The translations under genes were made by a program, and so were the position numbers. Below, one piece after another: positions 6,470-12,964 of a DNA stretch of 15,372 bases. Each line of letters opens with the position of its first letter. The stretch's first letter is position 1. The DNA comes from PVC group bacterium (GTDB lineage: Bacteria > GCA-001730085 > JADFSZ01). A model generated the notes under the pieces. That model ran no database searches and was not told the DNA's origin. It saw only the letters and a list, made by a program, of their open reading frames with translations. Location: NCBI GenBank assembly GCA_022560555.1, contig JADFSZ010000018.1:1-15372 (forward strand). The letters run 5' to 3'.

Positions 6470-7606
6470 TCAGGCGAGAATGTTTAATATGGCGCGCGCA
6501 GCCTTACGTGCGGCACCATCCGAGACGAGACGTTCTTTGACTTTCATCAGTTTATGAACAATTTCCTTTTCCCTTTCTGGATTTTCAATGATGGCTTCTA
6601 CGTGTTTTTGGATAAAATAAGGCTTAGCCTGTGATTGCAGACATTCGGGAGCCACTTCTTCGCCAGCGACAATATTCACCATTCCTAAAAACGGAACGTC
6701 CACGACAAGGCGGCCTAAACACCATGTGGCCCAAGAAATCTTATACAAAATCACCATGGGCTTCAAAAAGCATGCGGCTTCCAAGGTCACGGTTCCGGCC
6801 GCAACAAGAACAAGCCGAGAAAGGGCAATAGACGTGTAAGCTCCTGATTCAACAATTGTTAGAGGAATTTTAGTATGAGCCGTTAGATCTCGGATAATCT
6901 GAGGACACGCTCCATCCGCAAGTCCCAAAATAAAATGCAGACTTTTATTTTTTTTGTACAAATTCTCGGCTGTTGTGAGCATAATCGGCAGGTGAGTTTG
7001 GATCTCGTTGGGACGGCTTCCGGGCAAAAGACCAATGACGGTTTTTTCCCTGAGCTCATGATAGGGCTGGATAAGTGCAAGGACATCTTTTTCACCGGGC
7101 AGAGCTTCCAAAATCGGATGTCCGACATAAAGAACGTTGACCCCTGCTTCTTTATACATTGTTTCTTCGAATTTAAACAAAACCAACATGAGGTCAACCA
7201 AGGCTTTTATTTTCCATATACGCCCCTTTCCCCAAGCCCAAATTTGCGGACTGACAAAATACACAATTTTCACGCCTAATTTTTTAGCTAGAGCAGCGAG
7301 TTTAAGATTAAAACCGGGAAAATCGATAAATACAATCACATCCGGCTTTTCTTTTTTAATCCAGTCAAGCGTTTGAAAAAGAATCCGACGAAATATCGAA
7401 TAACTTTTTACGACTTCAATCAAGCCAACAACGGCATGCTTGAGCATATCTTCCAGAAGAGGCACACCTTCATTGGCGAGCTTTGGACCGCCCAGCGCAT
7501 AAAGCTCTACATCCGGATTGATCTTTTTGATCGCACCGGCTAGAATGCCTCCATGCAAATCACCGGAAGCTTCTCCGGCAACGATTAATATTTTTTGACT
7601 TGGCAA
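6470..7606 (-). CDS. lpxB: Lipid-A-disaccharide synthase LpxB
   Basis: LpxB is a GT19 glycosyltransferase that joins UDP-2,3-diacylglucosamine to lipid X at the inner face of the cytoplasmic membrane. At 378 residues it is close to the E. coli protein (382). Visible motifs are VAGEASGDLHG (9-19), FIDFPGFN (93-100, containing the acidic residue conserved in the family), SPQIWAWG (119-126), GLLPGSRPNEI (192-202) and AAGTVTLEAA (269-278). I chose a TTG start at 7606 because GAGGAG sits 5 bases upstream and this gives the family's normal N-terminus directly before the KILIVAGEASGD strand. Starting at the ATG at 7687 would add 27 unconserved residues and a 103-bp overlap. With TTG the gene overlaps the oxidoreductase gene by 22 bp. 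It is the last gene of the lipid A cluster. Confidence 0.95.
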   Translation of the reverse strand: MPSQKILIVAGEASGDLHGGILAGAIKKINPDVELYALGGPKLANEGVPLLEDMLKHAVVGLIEVVKSYSIFRRILFQTLDWIKKEKPDVIVFIDFPGFNLKLAALAKKLGVKIVYFVSPQIWAWGKGRIWKIKALVDLMLVLFKFEETMYKEAGVNVLYVGHPILEALPGEKDVLALIQPYHELREKTVIGLLPGSRPNEIQTHLPIMLTTAENLYKKNKSLHFILGLADGACPQIIRDLTAHTKIPLTIVESGAYTSIALSRLVLVAAGTVTLEAACFLKPMVILYKISWATWCLGRLVVDVPFLGMVNIVAGEEVAPECLQSQAKPYFIQKHVEAIIENPEREKEIVHKLMKVKERLVSDGAARKAARAILNILA

Positions 7607-8559
7607 ATAATCTCCTCTGCAATAGCCAAGGCTTCCCGCCCGGCCAACCCTGAAACAAGGGGTTCCAACCCATCCTGAATGGAACACACGAAGGAATTTA
7701 ATTCATCCTGCAAGGGTTCATTTTTCCGAATGTTTAATTTCTTACGATGAATAAGGTCTAAAATCGTGCGGGGGTTTGTTTTTTGAGGATATTTCTTGGA
7801 ATATGTCACAGCTTCCTGCTTCATATAGTCAATGGAAACATATTTCTCTTCGTCAAAAACACGAATTTTTCTCATCGACTGCAATGTCAATCGGCTTGCA
7901 GTGAGATTGACAATGCATTTATTTTCAAAAATTAATTTCGCGTTTGCGATATCATTTTTCTGAGACAAGACGGGTGTTCCGTACGCAGAAATTTCTTTGA
8001 TTTTCGATTTAACTAAACACAGCACGATATCAATATCATGAATCATCAAATCTAACACAACATCAATATCCGTGCTTCGAAAACTGTAGCTTCCCAGTCT
8101 ATGGACCTCAATAAAACGGGGGTTTTTTAGAATCTTTTCCACTGCCGTCACAGCCGCGTTAAATCTCTCCACATGTCCCACTTGTAAAATTACCTGATGC
8201 TTCTTGGCTAAATCCAGAAGCTGATCGGCTTCACTAACATTTGTCGTGATGGGTTTCTCAATGAGAACATGACATTGGGCTTCAATGGCCGATGATCCAA
8301 CGGATAAATGACTGCCTGTCGGTGTCACCACACTGACGGCATCAACATCAGCCAATAAATCATCGAGGTGTTCATAGGGTCGAGTTTTACATATTCTTGC
8401 GATTTTTTTCGCGCGCCTCAAATCAATATCCATGACCCCAAGCAACTCAATATTTTTCATACGGCTGTAGATGCGCGCGTGCCGCTCACCTAAAAATCCG
8501 ACACCGACGACGCCGATACGTATCGGTGAATGAATTTGTTTGTTTGATACGATTGTCAC
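7585..8559 (-). CDS. Gfo/Idh/MocA family NAD-dependent oxidoreductase, possibly a GnnA-type UDP-GlcNAc 3-dehydrogenase
   Basis: This 324-residue sugar oxidoreductase has an N-terminal Rossmann domain with GVGFLG (19-24), an EKP motif (101-103, the family's catalytic Lys), a GHVERFN motif (128-134) and DLMIHDIDI (170-178), which supplies the conserved Asp/His pair of the C-terminal domain. In Acidithiobacillus, GnnA of this family oxidises the 3-OH of UDP-GlcNAc; the aminotransferase GnnB then makes UDP-GlcNAc3N for an amide-linked lipid A. The gene's place between an lpxA homologue and lpxB matches that arrangement. No aminotransferase is present here, so the exact substrate is inference. I chose GTG at 8559, 14 bp after the previous stop; its Shine-Dalgarno is weak. 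A TTG at 8607 would overlap lpxA by 34 bp. The stop overlaps the lpxB start. Confidence 0.85.
   Translation of the reverse strand: MTIVSNKQIHSPIRIGVVGVGFLGERHARIYSRMKNIELLGVMDIDLRRAKKIARICKTRPYEHLDDLLADVDAVSVVTPTGSHLSVGSSAIEAQCHVLIEKPITTNVSEADQLLDLAKKHQVILQVGHVERFNAAVTAVEKILKNPRFIEVHRLGSYSFRSTDIDVVLDLMIHDIDIVLCLVKSKIKEISAYGTPVLSQKNDIANAKLIFENKCIVNLTASRLTLQSMRKIRVFDEEKYVSIDYMKQEAVTYSKKYPQKTNPRTILDLIHRKKLNIRKNEPLQDELNSFVCSIQDGLEPLVSGLAGREALAIAEEIICQVKKY
7612..7617 (-). promoter_or_regulatory. Ribosome binding site supporting a TTG start for lpxB
   Basis: GAGGAG lies 5 bases before TTG at 7606 and within the end of the oxidoreductase gene. There is no ATG or GTG at a comparable position, so this site decides the lpxB start. 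Confidence 0.65.
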
Positions 8560-8573
8560 TTTATGATGATCTT

Positions 8574-9371
8574 TTATGCGCGATCTTTGAGACCTGAGGC
8601 AATACAAAGTCCCCGTTCGGATTTCTCCAGAAAATCCAGAAGAAGATTCCGATGTTCGTTGGGCGGTTCTTTGGATAACTTCTCGATCGCTTGTGATTTA
8701 TTCAGTTCTGACTTAAAAAGAATCTTAAAATCTTTCTTAATGTCTTCAATCCGCTCCGGGGAAAAATCCCCTCGACGAAGAGCAACAAGATTGACCGCGG
8801 AAACAGCACAGGGGCGCCCCCCGGCCAACATAAAGGGAGGAATATCTTTATTCACGGCTGAATGACCCGAAAGTATCACAAAAGCACCGATGCGAACAAA
8901 CTGATGCACAGCCACCATTCCGGAAATAAAGGCATGCTCTCCCACATCAACATATCCGGCCAATAAAACACCATTCGCCAAAATAACATGATTTCCTATT
9001 TGACAATTATGTGCGACATGAGAAGCACCCATCAAAAAACAATTGTTGCCAATGTGTGTCGATGAGCCTTCCTTGGTTCCTTTATGAATCGTAACATATT
9101 CACGAATTTCATTGCTGTCCCCGATATGAACGTAACTATGAATGTCTGAATGAAAGGCTAAATCTTGCGGTTCATGGCCGATGACAGCCCCCATATGAAT
9201 CCGATTGTTTTTCCCGATTCTCGTTCCGCGGGCAATAAAACTGCCCGCCATCACAACGGTACCTGCGTCAATATCCACATCGTCTTCAATCACAACATGG
9301 GGCCCCACCTGGACATCATGATGGATGCGTGCGCCGGTGTCAACGATGGCAGTCGGATGAATCTTAGTCAT
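8574..9371 (-). CDS. lpxA: Second, divergent LpxA homologue (acyl-ACP to UDP-sugar O/N-acyltransferase)
   Basis: This 265-residue left-handed beta-helix acyltransferase has hexapeptide repeats over about 1-180 and a helical C-terminus. It aligns along its whole length with LpxA, including the catalytic SHVAH (H121, equal to E. coli H125), VHQF (156-159) and R204-equivalent Arg in VALRRGDF. Two substrate-site residues differ from E. coli: QDLKY is QDLAF (Lys76-equivalent is A72) and the His144-equivalent is Y140. The Gly that sets acyl length (E. coli G173) is kept as G169. It lacks the N-terminal domain and length of LpxD. It overlaps lpxI by 8 bp, has AGGAG 9 bases before its ATG, and lies directly before the GnnA-like gene. 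It may prefer a modified UDP-sugar or another acyl chain; that is inference. Confidence 0.85.
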   Translation of the reverse strand: MTKIHPTAIVDTGARIHHDVQVGPHVVIEDDVDIDAGTVVMAGSFIARGTRIGKNNRIHMGAVIGHEPQDLAFHSDIHSYVHIGDSNEIREYVTIHKGTKEGSSTHIGNNCFLMGASHVAHNCQIGNHVILANGVLLAGYVDVGEHAFISGMVAVHQFVRIGAFVILSGHSAVNKDIPPFMLAGGRPCAVSAVNLVALRRGDFSPERIEDIKKDFKILFKSELNKSQAIEKLSKEPPNEHRNLLLDFLEKSERGLCIASGLKDRA

Positions 9372-10185
9372 GTGAAGCGACTCCTAGGACGCAAACATTC
9401 CTTTGATCGGCTTTATTCACAAACTTTTTTTTATTCATGATGAGGGTTTTGCCCGCTTCAACCGCTAGAACACAAGCCTTAACTTGACTCATCACCTCAA
9501 GGGTTTCAACTCCTACGACAGGAACATCAAAACGCATATCCTGATGAGGCTTGCTCACCTTTACAACAACCACTCCGTCTCCGCCCAAAAGGGCTCCCCT
9601 CTTAATCGCCGCGTCTGTTCCCTCAATAGCTTCCACAGCCATCACAGCCTTATTCTTAACAATAATGGTTTGTCCGATATCCAACGCGGCTGATTTTTTG
9701 GCCATATCAAAACCAAACAGAATATCCTCCTGTTCCCTGTCCGTCGGGACACGCTTAGTCATAACCCCAACCGGGGCCAGAAACGATTCCATAAAAGTTG
9801 TCGATGCAATGAGTTTAACCCCGGCGTCTTCAAAACGCTCAGCCACCGCCAGAAGCAAGGAATCATCACGTCGATCCAACACATTCGTCCAGATATTTTT
9901 TAACGGCATTTGTTTCATAAGGGCCGGTGCGTTTTTAATCAAATGGGCTTTATGTATTTTCCCTGCCATCACAGCCTCCGTGATATGATGATCATGAAGA
10001 AGCTCAATGAGTCTCTCAACTTCGTGAATCTCCAGCCAATGCACCGTTTTGACAATGTCTTCAATACGCGATTCTGTTTCTCCGATGATCGCAAACGCGA
10101 CAACCGAGATATTCGCTTTTTGGGCCTGCTCGGCTAAAAGAAGGGGAAATTCTCCGTGTCCGGCAATGAGACCCAATGTGCTCAT
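9364..10185 (-). CDS. lpxI: UDP-2,3-diacylglucosamine pyrophosphatase LpxI
   Basis: LpxI (formerly DUF1009) hydrolyses UDP-2,3-diacylglucosamine to lipid X and UMP and replaces the unrelated LpxH in many lineages. The product is 273 residues, normal for the family. It shows the N-terminal GLIAGHGEFPLLLA motif (from residue 5), a conserved middle section (VMAGKIHK, RRDDSLLLAVAE) and the C-terminal KPHQDMRFDVPVVG motif (about 212-225), which contains the Asp residues associated with catalysis in Caulobacter LpxI. I chose ATG at 10185, whose ATGA overlaps the stop of lpxA copy 1 and which has GGGGG about 8 bases upstream; a TTG two codons earlier is possible but badly spaced from that site. The gene sits between two lpxA copies. 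Confidence 0.94.
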   Translation of the reverse strand: MSTLGLIAGHGEFPLLLAEQAQKANISVVAFAIIGETESRIEDIVKTVHWLEIHEVERLIELLHDHHITEAVMAGKIHKAHLIKNAPALMKQMPLKNIWTNVLDRRDDSLLLAVAERFEDAGVKLIASTTFMESFLAPVGVMTKRVPTDREQEDILFGFDMAKKSAALDIGQTIIVKNKAVMAVEAIEGTDAAIKRGALLGGDGVVVVKVSKPHQDMRFDVPVVGVETLEVMSQVKACVLAVEAGKTLIMNKKKFVNKADQRNVCVLGVASHD

Positions 10186-10955
10186 CGACAAATCCCCCGG
10201 CTGGATTTTTCGATAAAGCGGACCACATCCATCACTTCTACGGTATCCTGATACTGATCCTTAAGCTTCGAGAGGGCTTGAGAAAGGGGAAGTTGTGATC
10301 GGAATAATATTTTAAACGCTTTTTTCAAGAGTGCTTGGAGTTCAAGAGAAAAATTCTTTCTATTGAGACCTATAGAATTGAGGCCGTATAATTTCGCGGG
10401 ATGTCCGTCGGCTCTTGCGTAAGGAATAACATCTTGAACAACTTTCGAACATCCTCCGACAATCGCTTGTTTTCCGATACGCACAAATTGATGAAGGGCG
10501 GACAATCCTCCGACAACCGCGCCGTTTTCGATCTCAACATGGCCGGCCAGCGTGGCTCCGTTCGCCAGGATGGAGTGGTTATAGATAACACTGTTATGCC
10601 CGACATGAACATAGGCCATAAGTAGATTATCATTGCCGATAATTGTTTCAGAGTTTTCCTCCGTCCCGAGATTAATGGTGACATATTCCCGAATACGGTT
10701 TCTGTCCCCGATCTTGACAAAAGAAGTTTTTCCGGCATATTTGAGATCCTGCGTAATACTTCCGATAATCACCCCGGTAAACAACACACACTCGCGTCCG
10801 AGGGAGGCCCCGCTTTCAATCACACAGCTTGATCCGATACACGTATGGTCCCCAATAACCGCGTTCGCCTTTACAATAGAATACGGACCTATCGAGACGT
10901 CCTCACCAAGAATGGCACGCGGATCAACAATCGCCGTTTTGTGAATCTGAGCCAT
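10182..10955 (-). CDS. lpxA: UDP-N-acetylglucosamine acyltransferase LpxA (canonical copy)
   Basis: LpxA starts lipid A synthesis by moving a 3-hydroxyacyl chain from ACP to the 3-position of UDP-GlcNAc in the cytoplasm. The 257-residue product matches the family length (262 in E. coli). Hexapeptide repeats cover about 1-175. Visible active-site residues are VHVGH (catalytic H120, with H117), QDLKY (69-73), AGH (H139), LHQF (154-157) and an Arg in GLNRKNF (E. coli R204). The acyl-length ruler is Gly (G168, in VGGCS), which in E. coli goes with a C14 chain. The C-terminus ends in the usual SSRGICR. The ATG has AGGA 5-6 bases upstream. It follows a 100-bp gap with a hairpin, and its stop overlaps lpxI. 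All substrate-contact residues I checked are kept, so this is the more likely housekeeping copy. Confidence 0.95.
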   Translation of the reverse strand: MAQIHKTAIVDPRAILGEDVSIGPYSIVKANAVIGDHTCIGSSCVIESGASLGRECVLFTGVIIGSITQDLKYAGKTSFVKIGDRNRIREYVTINLGTEENSETIIGNDNLLMAYVHVGHNSVIYNHSILANGATLAGHVEIENGAVVGGLSALHQFVRIGKQAIVGGCSKVVQDVIPYARADGHPAKLYGLNSIGLNRKNFSLELQALLKKAFKILFRSQLPLSQALSKLKDQYQDTVEVMDVVRFIEKSSRGICR

Positions 10956-10992
10956 ATCGTTCCTTTATATTTATCCTTACTCAAAAGAAAGA

Positions 10993-11018
10993 GGATATCC
11001 TTATTGATTTGGATATCC
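10993..11018 (-). other. Perfect 8-bp stem-loop between lpxC-fabZ and lpxA
   Basis: GGATATCC occurs at 10993-11000 and again at 11011-11018. Because the octamer is its own reverse complement, the two copies can pair as an 8-bp stem with a 10-base loop. In the minus-strand transcript the stem is followed by a pyrimidine-rich CTCTTTCTTTT stretch, not a clean T run. It could be a partial terminator or attenuator, an RNA processing site, or a twin protein-binding site. It lies in the only gap of about 100 bp between genes of the lipid A cluster. Confidence 0.55.
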
Positions 11019-11055
11019 GCTTGAAGAATTTGGGGGCCTATAAAACTTCGGGTGA

Positions 11056-12366
11056 TCACGGGCTCACGATGGAAAATGACAGATCGGCCTCGGCAACCAC
11101 GGCTCCGTCCACTGTCGCAATGCCCGAAAATTTACAATATTTACTGCGTTTCTTTTTTAAGCGCACTTCCATCAAAAGTTGATCTCCGGGGAAAACCGGT
11201 TTGCGCCATTTGACTTTTTCCATTCCCATAAAGTACGCAATTTTCCCAATATTCTCTTCGGCTCTGAGCATCAGCACCCCCGCCAGTTGCGCCATGGCTT
11301 CGACGATAAGCACTCCCGGCATCACGGGATGCCCCGGAAAGTGTCCCTGAAAAAACTGATCATTGATGGTGACGTTTTTAATGCCGAGAGCCCGTGTTTG
11401 ACCTTCCATATCCAGAATACGGTCAATGAGTAAAAAGGGATACCGATGCGGCAAAATTTTCTGAATATCATTAATATCCAACTCATGACCGTGCACATCA
11501 GAATCGTGAACAAGGATACCGGATCCAAAATTCCGCGATTCCATCTTTCTTAATTTTTCGACAAGTTTGACATTGCACGCGTGCCCCGATTTAATCGACA
11601 AAATATGCGCTTTGATGGGAGATCCGAGAAGCGTTAAATCCCCTATGAGATCAAGAATTTTGTGCCGGACAAACTCGTCGGGAAATCTCATGTTTTCATT
11701 TAATATTTTATCATCGCCGAGCACAACGGCATTGTCCAATGTCCCTCCTTTGATGAGCCCTTGGCTCCTCAGTTTCTCCACCTCGCTCAAAAAACAAAAT
11801 GTTCTCGCGGGGGCAATCTCATTTTCAAACGATTTTTCATTGATGACAAGAGAATGATATTGAGCTCCTAAAGCCGGATGCTGGTAATCAATGGTAAATG
11901 ATATTCTGAGTTCATTCGCGGGCATGACCACAATGTGCATATCATTAAGCGAACAATGCACGATTTGCCGGACCTGGAAAAAGCGTTTCGCTTTATCCTG
12001 GACCGTACAACCGGCGCTTTTCAACACTTTGACTATGGGTTCGGCCGACCCGTCCATGACAGGAGTTTCATTGGAATTTAATTCGATTTGAATGTTATCA
12101 ATCCCAAGGCCCGTAATCGCGGCTAACATATGCTCTACAGTGTGAATTTTGACATCTTTCTCGCCAATGGTTGTCCCGCGGGAGACATCCCGCACAAGGG
12201 AGACATCCGCCGGAAGCTCGGGCTTCCCCGGAAGATCCACACGAATAAAGCGTATACCGTAATCCATCGGTGCCGGCTTAAAAGTCACGGCCACTTCATT
12301 ACCCGTATGCAGTCCTATACCGGCATAGTTGGCTTCTTCGGCTATTGTTTTTTGGGCTTCTGACAC
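11056..12366 (-). CDS. lpxC-fabZ: Bifunctional LpxC-FabZ: UDP-3-O-acyl-GlcNAc deacetylase fused to 3-hydroxyacyl-ACP dehydratase
   Basis: This 436-residue protein carries two cytoplasmic enzymes. Residues 1-285 are LpxC, the zinc deacetylase that commits the lipid A pathway: HTVEH (75-79) gives E78 and zinc ligand H79, HKILDLIGD (235-243) gives zinc ligands H235 and D239, and GH at 261-262 gives the second catalytic His. Residues 294-436 are FabZ, the hot-dog dehydratase of fatty acid elongation: GHFPGHPVMPGVLIVEA (341-357) holds catalytic H342 and E356. Both active sites appear intact. LpxC and FabZ draw on the same 3-hydroxyacyl-ACP pool, so a fusion may balance lipid A against membrane phospholipid. 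The fusion is known in Bacteroidetes and several other phyla. The start is GTG with AAGGA about 9 bases upstream, 23 bp after skp. Separate fabZ is not seen nearby. Confidence 0.95.
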   Translation of the reverse strand: MSEAQKTIAEEANYAGIGLHTGNEVAVTFKPAPMDYGIRFIRVDLPGKPELPADVSLVRDVSRGTTIGEKDVKIHTVEHMLAAITGLGIDNIQIELNSNETPVMDGSAEPIVKVLKSAGCTVQDKAKRFFQVRQIVHCSLNDMHIVVMPANELRISFTIDYQHPALGAQYHSLVINEKSFENEIAPARTFCFLSEVEKLRSQGLIKGGTLDNAVVLGDDKILNENMRFPDEFVRHKILDLIGDLTLLGSPIKAHILSIKSGHACNVKLVEKLRKMESRNFGSGILVHDSDVHGHELDINDIQKILPHRYPFLLIDRILDMEGQTRALGIKNVTINDQFFQGHFPGHPVMPGVLIVEAMAQLAGVLMLRAEENIGKIAYFMGMEKVKWRKPVFPGDQLLMEVRLKKKRSKYCKFSGIATVDGAVVAEADLSFSIVSP

Positions 12367-12389
12367 CAGAGAGGGTCCTTAACGATCGT

Positions 12390-12914
12390 TCAATTATTAA
12401 CTTTTAATTTTTTCAAAACCTTTTCGGTGATATCAAATCTAGGCACGCTAAACAAAACGATTTTGTCATTTTGCTCCAGGATGAGATCGTATTTTTCTTC
12501 CTCACCAACCGCTTGTACCGCTTCAAGAATTCGATCAATGATTTCTTTCTTGATTTTATTTTCCATGGATTTTATGCTTTGATTCACTTCAATAACAAAA
12601 TCCTGAAGAGCTTTAACTTTCGCATCAATAATTTCTTCGCGCTTTTCTTTTTCTTCTTTAGATAAAATGATTTCTTGTTTATCCAGCTCCTCGGTTAAGG
12701 TCGTAATCTCGGTCTTTTTCCGGTCAATAACTTCCTGCTGTTTTTCAACCTCTCCTTTCAAAACTTTCGAGGATTTTTCCACATCTTCAAATTCCGCAAA
12801 AATTTGGCGCAGATTCACCATTCCTATATTAAGGGCCTCTTCGGCCTGAAGGTGTCCCGGAAGACTCCAAATGCACAAAACCATTATACCAATAACCCAA
12901 GTGCTTTTTTTCAT
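12390..12914 (-). CDS. skp: Periplasmic chaperone Skp/OmpH
   Basis: Skp binds unfolded outer-membrane proteins in the periplasm and hands them to the BAM complex. The 174-residue product has a signal peptide (1-24, KKS start, VIGIMVLCIWSL core, HLQA cleavage site). The mature chain begins with the beta strand NIGMVNLRQIF typical of OmpH family members, then a long charged coiled-coil arm rich in Lys and Glu (about 45-135), then a return segment with YDLILEQNDKIVLFS and DITEKVLKKL at the C-terminus. An AGAGGG site lies 8 bases before the ATG. Its place directly downstream of bamA is the usual bamA-skp-lpx order, except that lpxD, commonly next, is absent. Confidence 0.92.
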   Translation of the reverse strand: MKKSTWVIGIMVLCIWSLPGHLQAEEALNIGMVNLRQIFAEFEDVEKSSKVLKGEVEKQQEVIDRKKTEITTLTEELDKQEIILSKEEKEKREEIIDAKVKALQDFVIEVNQSIKSMENKIKKEIIDRILEAVQAVGEEEKYDLILEQNDKIVLFSVPRFDITEKVLKKLKVNN

Positions 12915-12964
12915 TTAAACAACCCTCTTTTCATAAGTTTTTGATTTTTCGAAACACACTGAAT

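Noticed and set aside
8574-9371. The second hexapeptide acyltransferase considered as LpxD.
   Set aside because: It lacks the LpxD N-terminal uridine-binding domain and the usual length of about 340 residues, and its C-terminal helices align with LpxA.
12381-12390. Palindrome AACGATCGTT between skp and lpxC-fabZ.
   Set aside because: A single 10-bp palindrome with no flanking structure or second copy is expected by chance in a window of this size.
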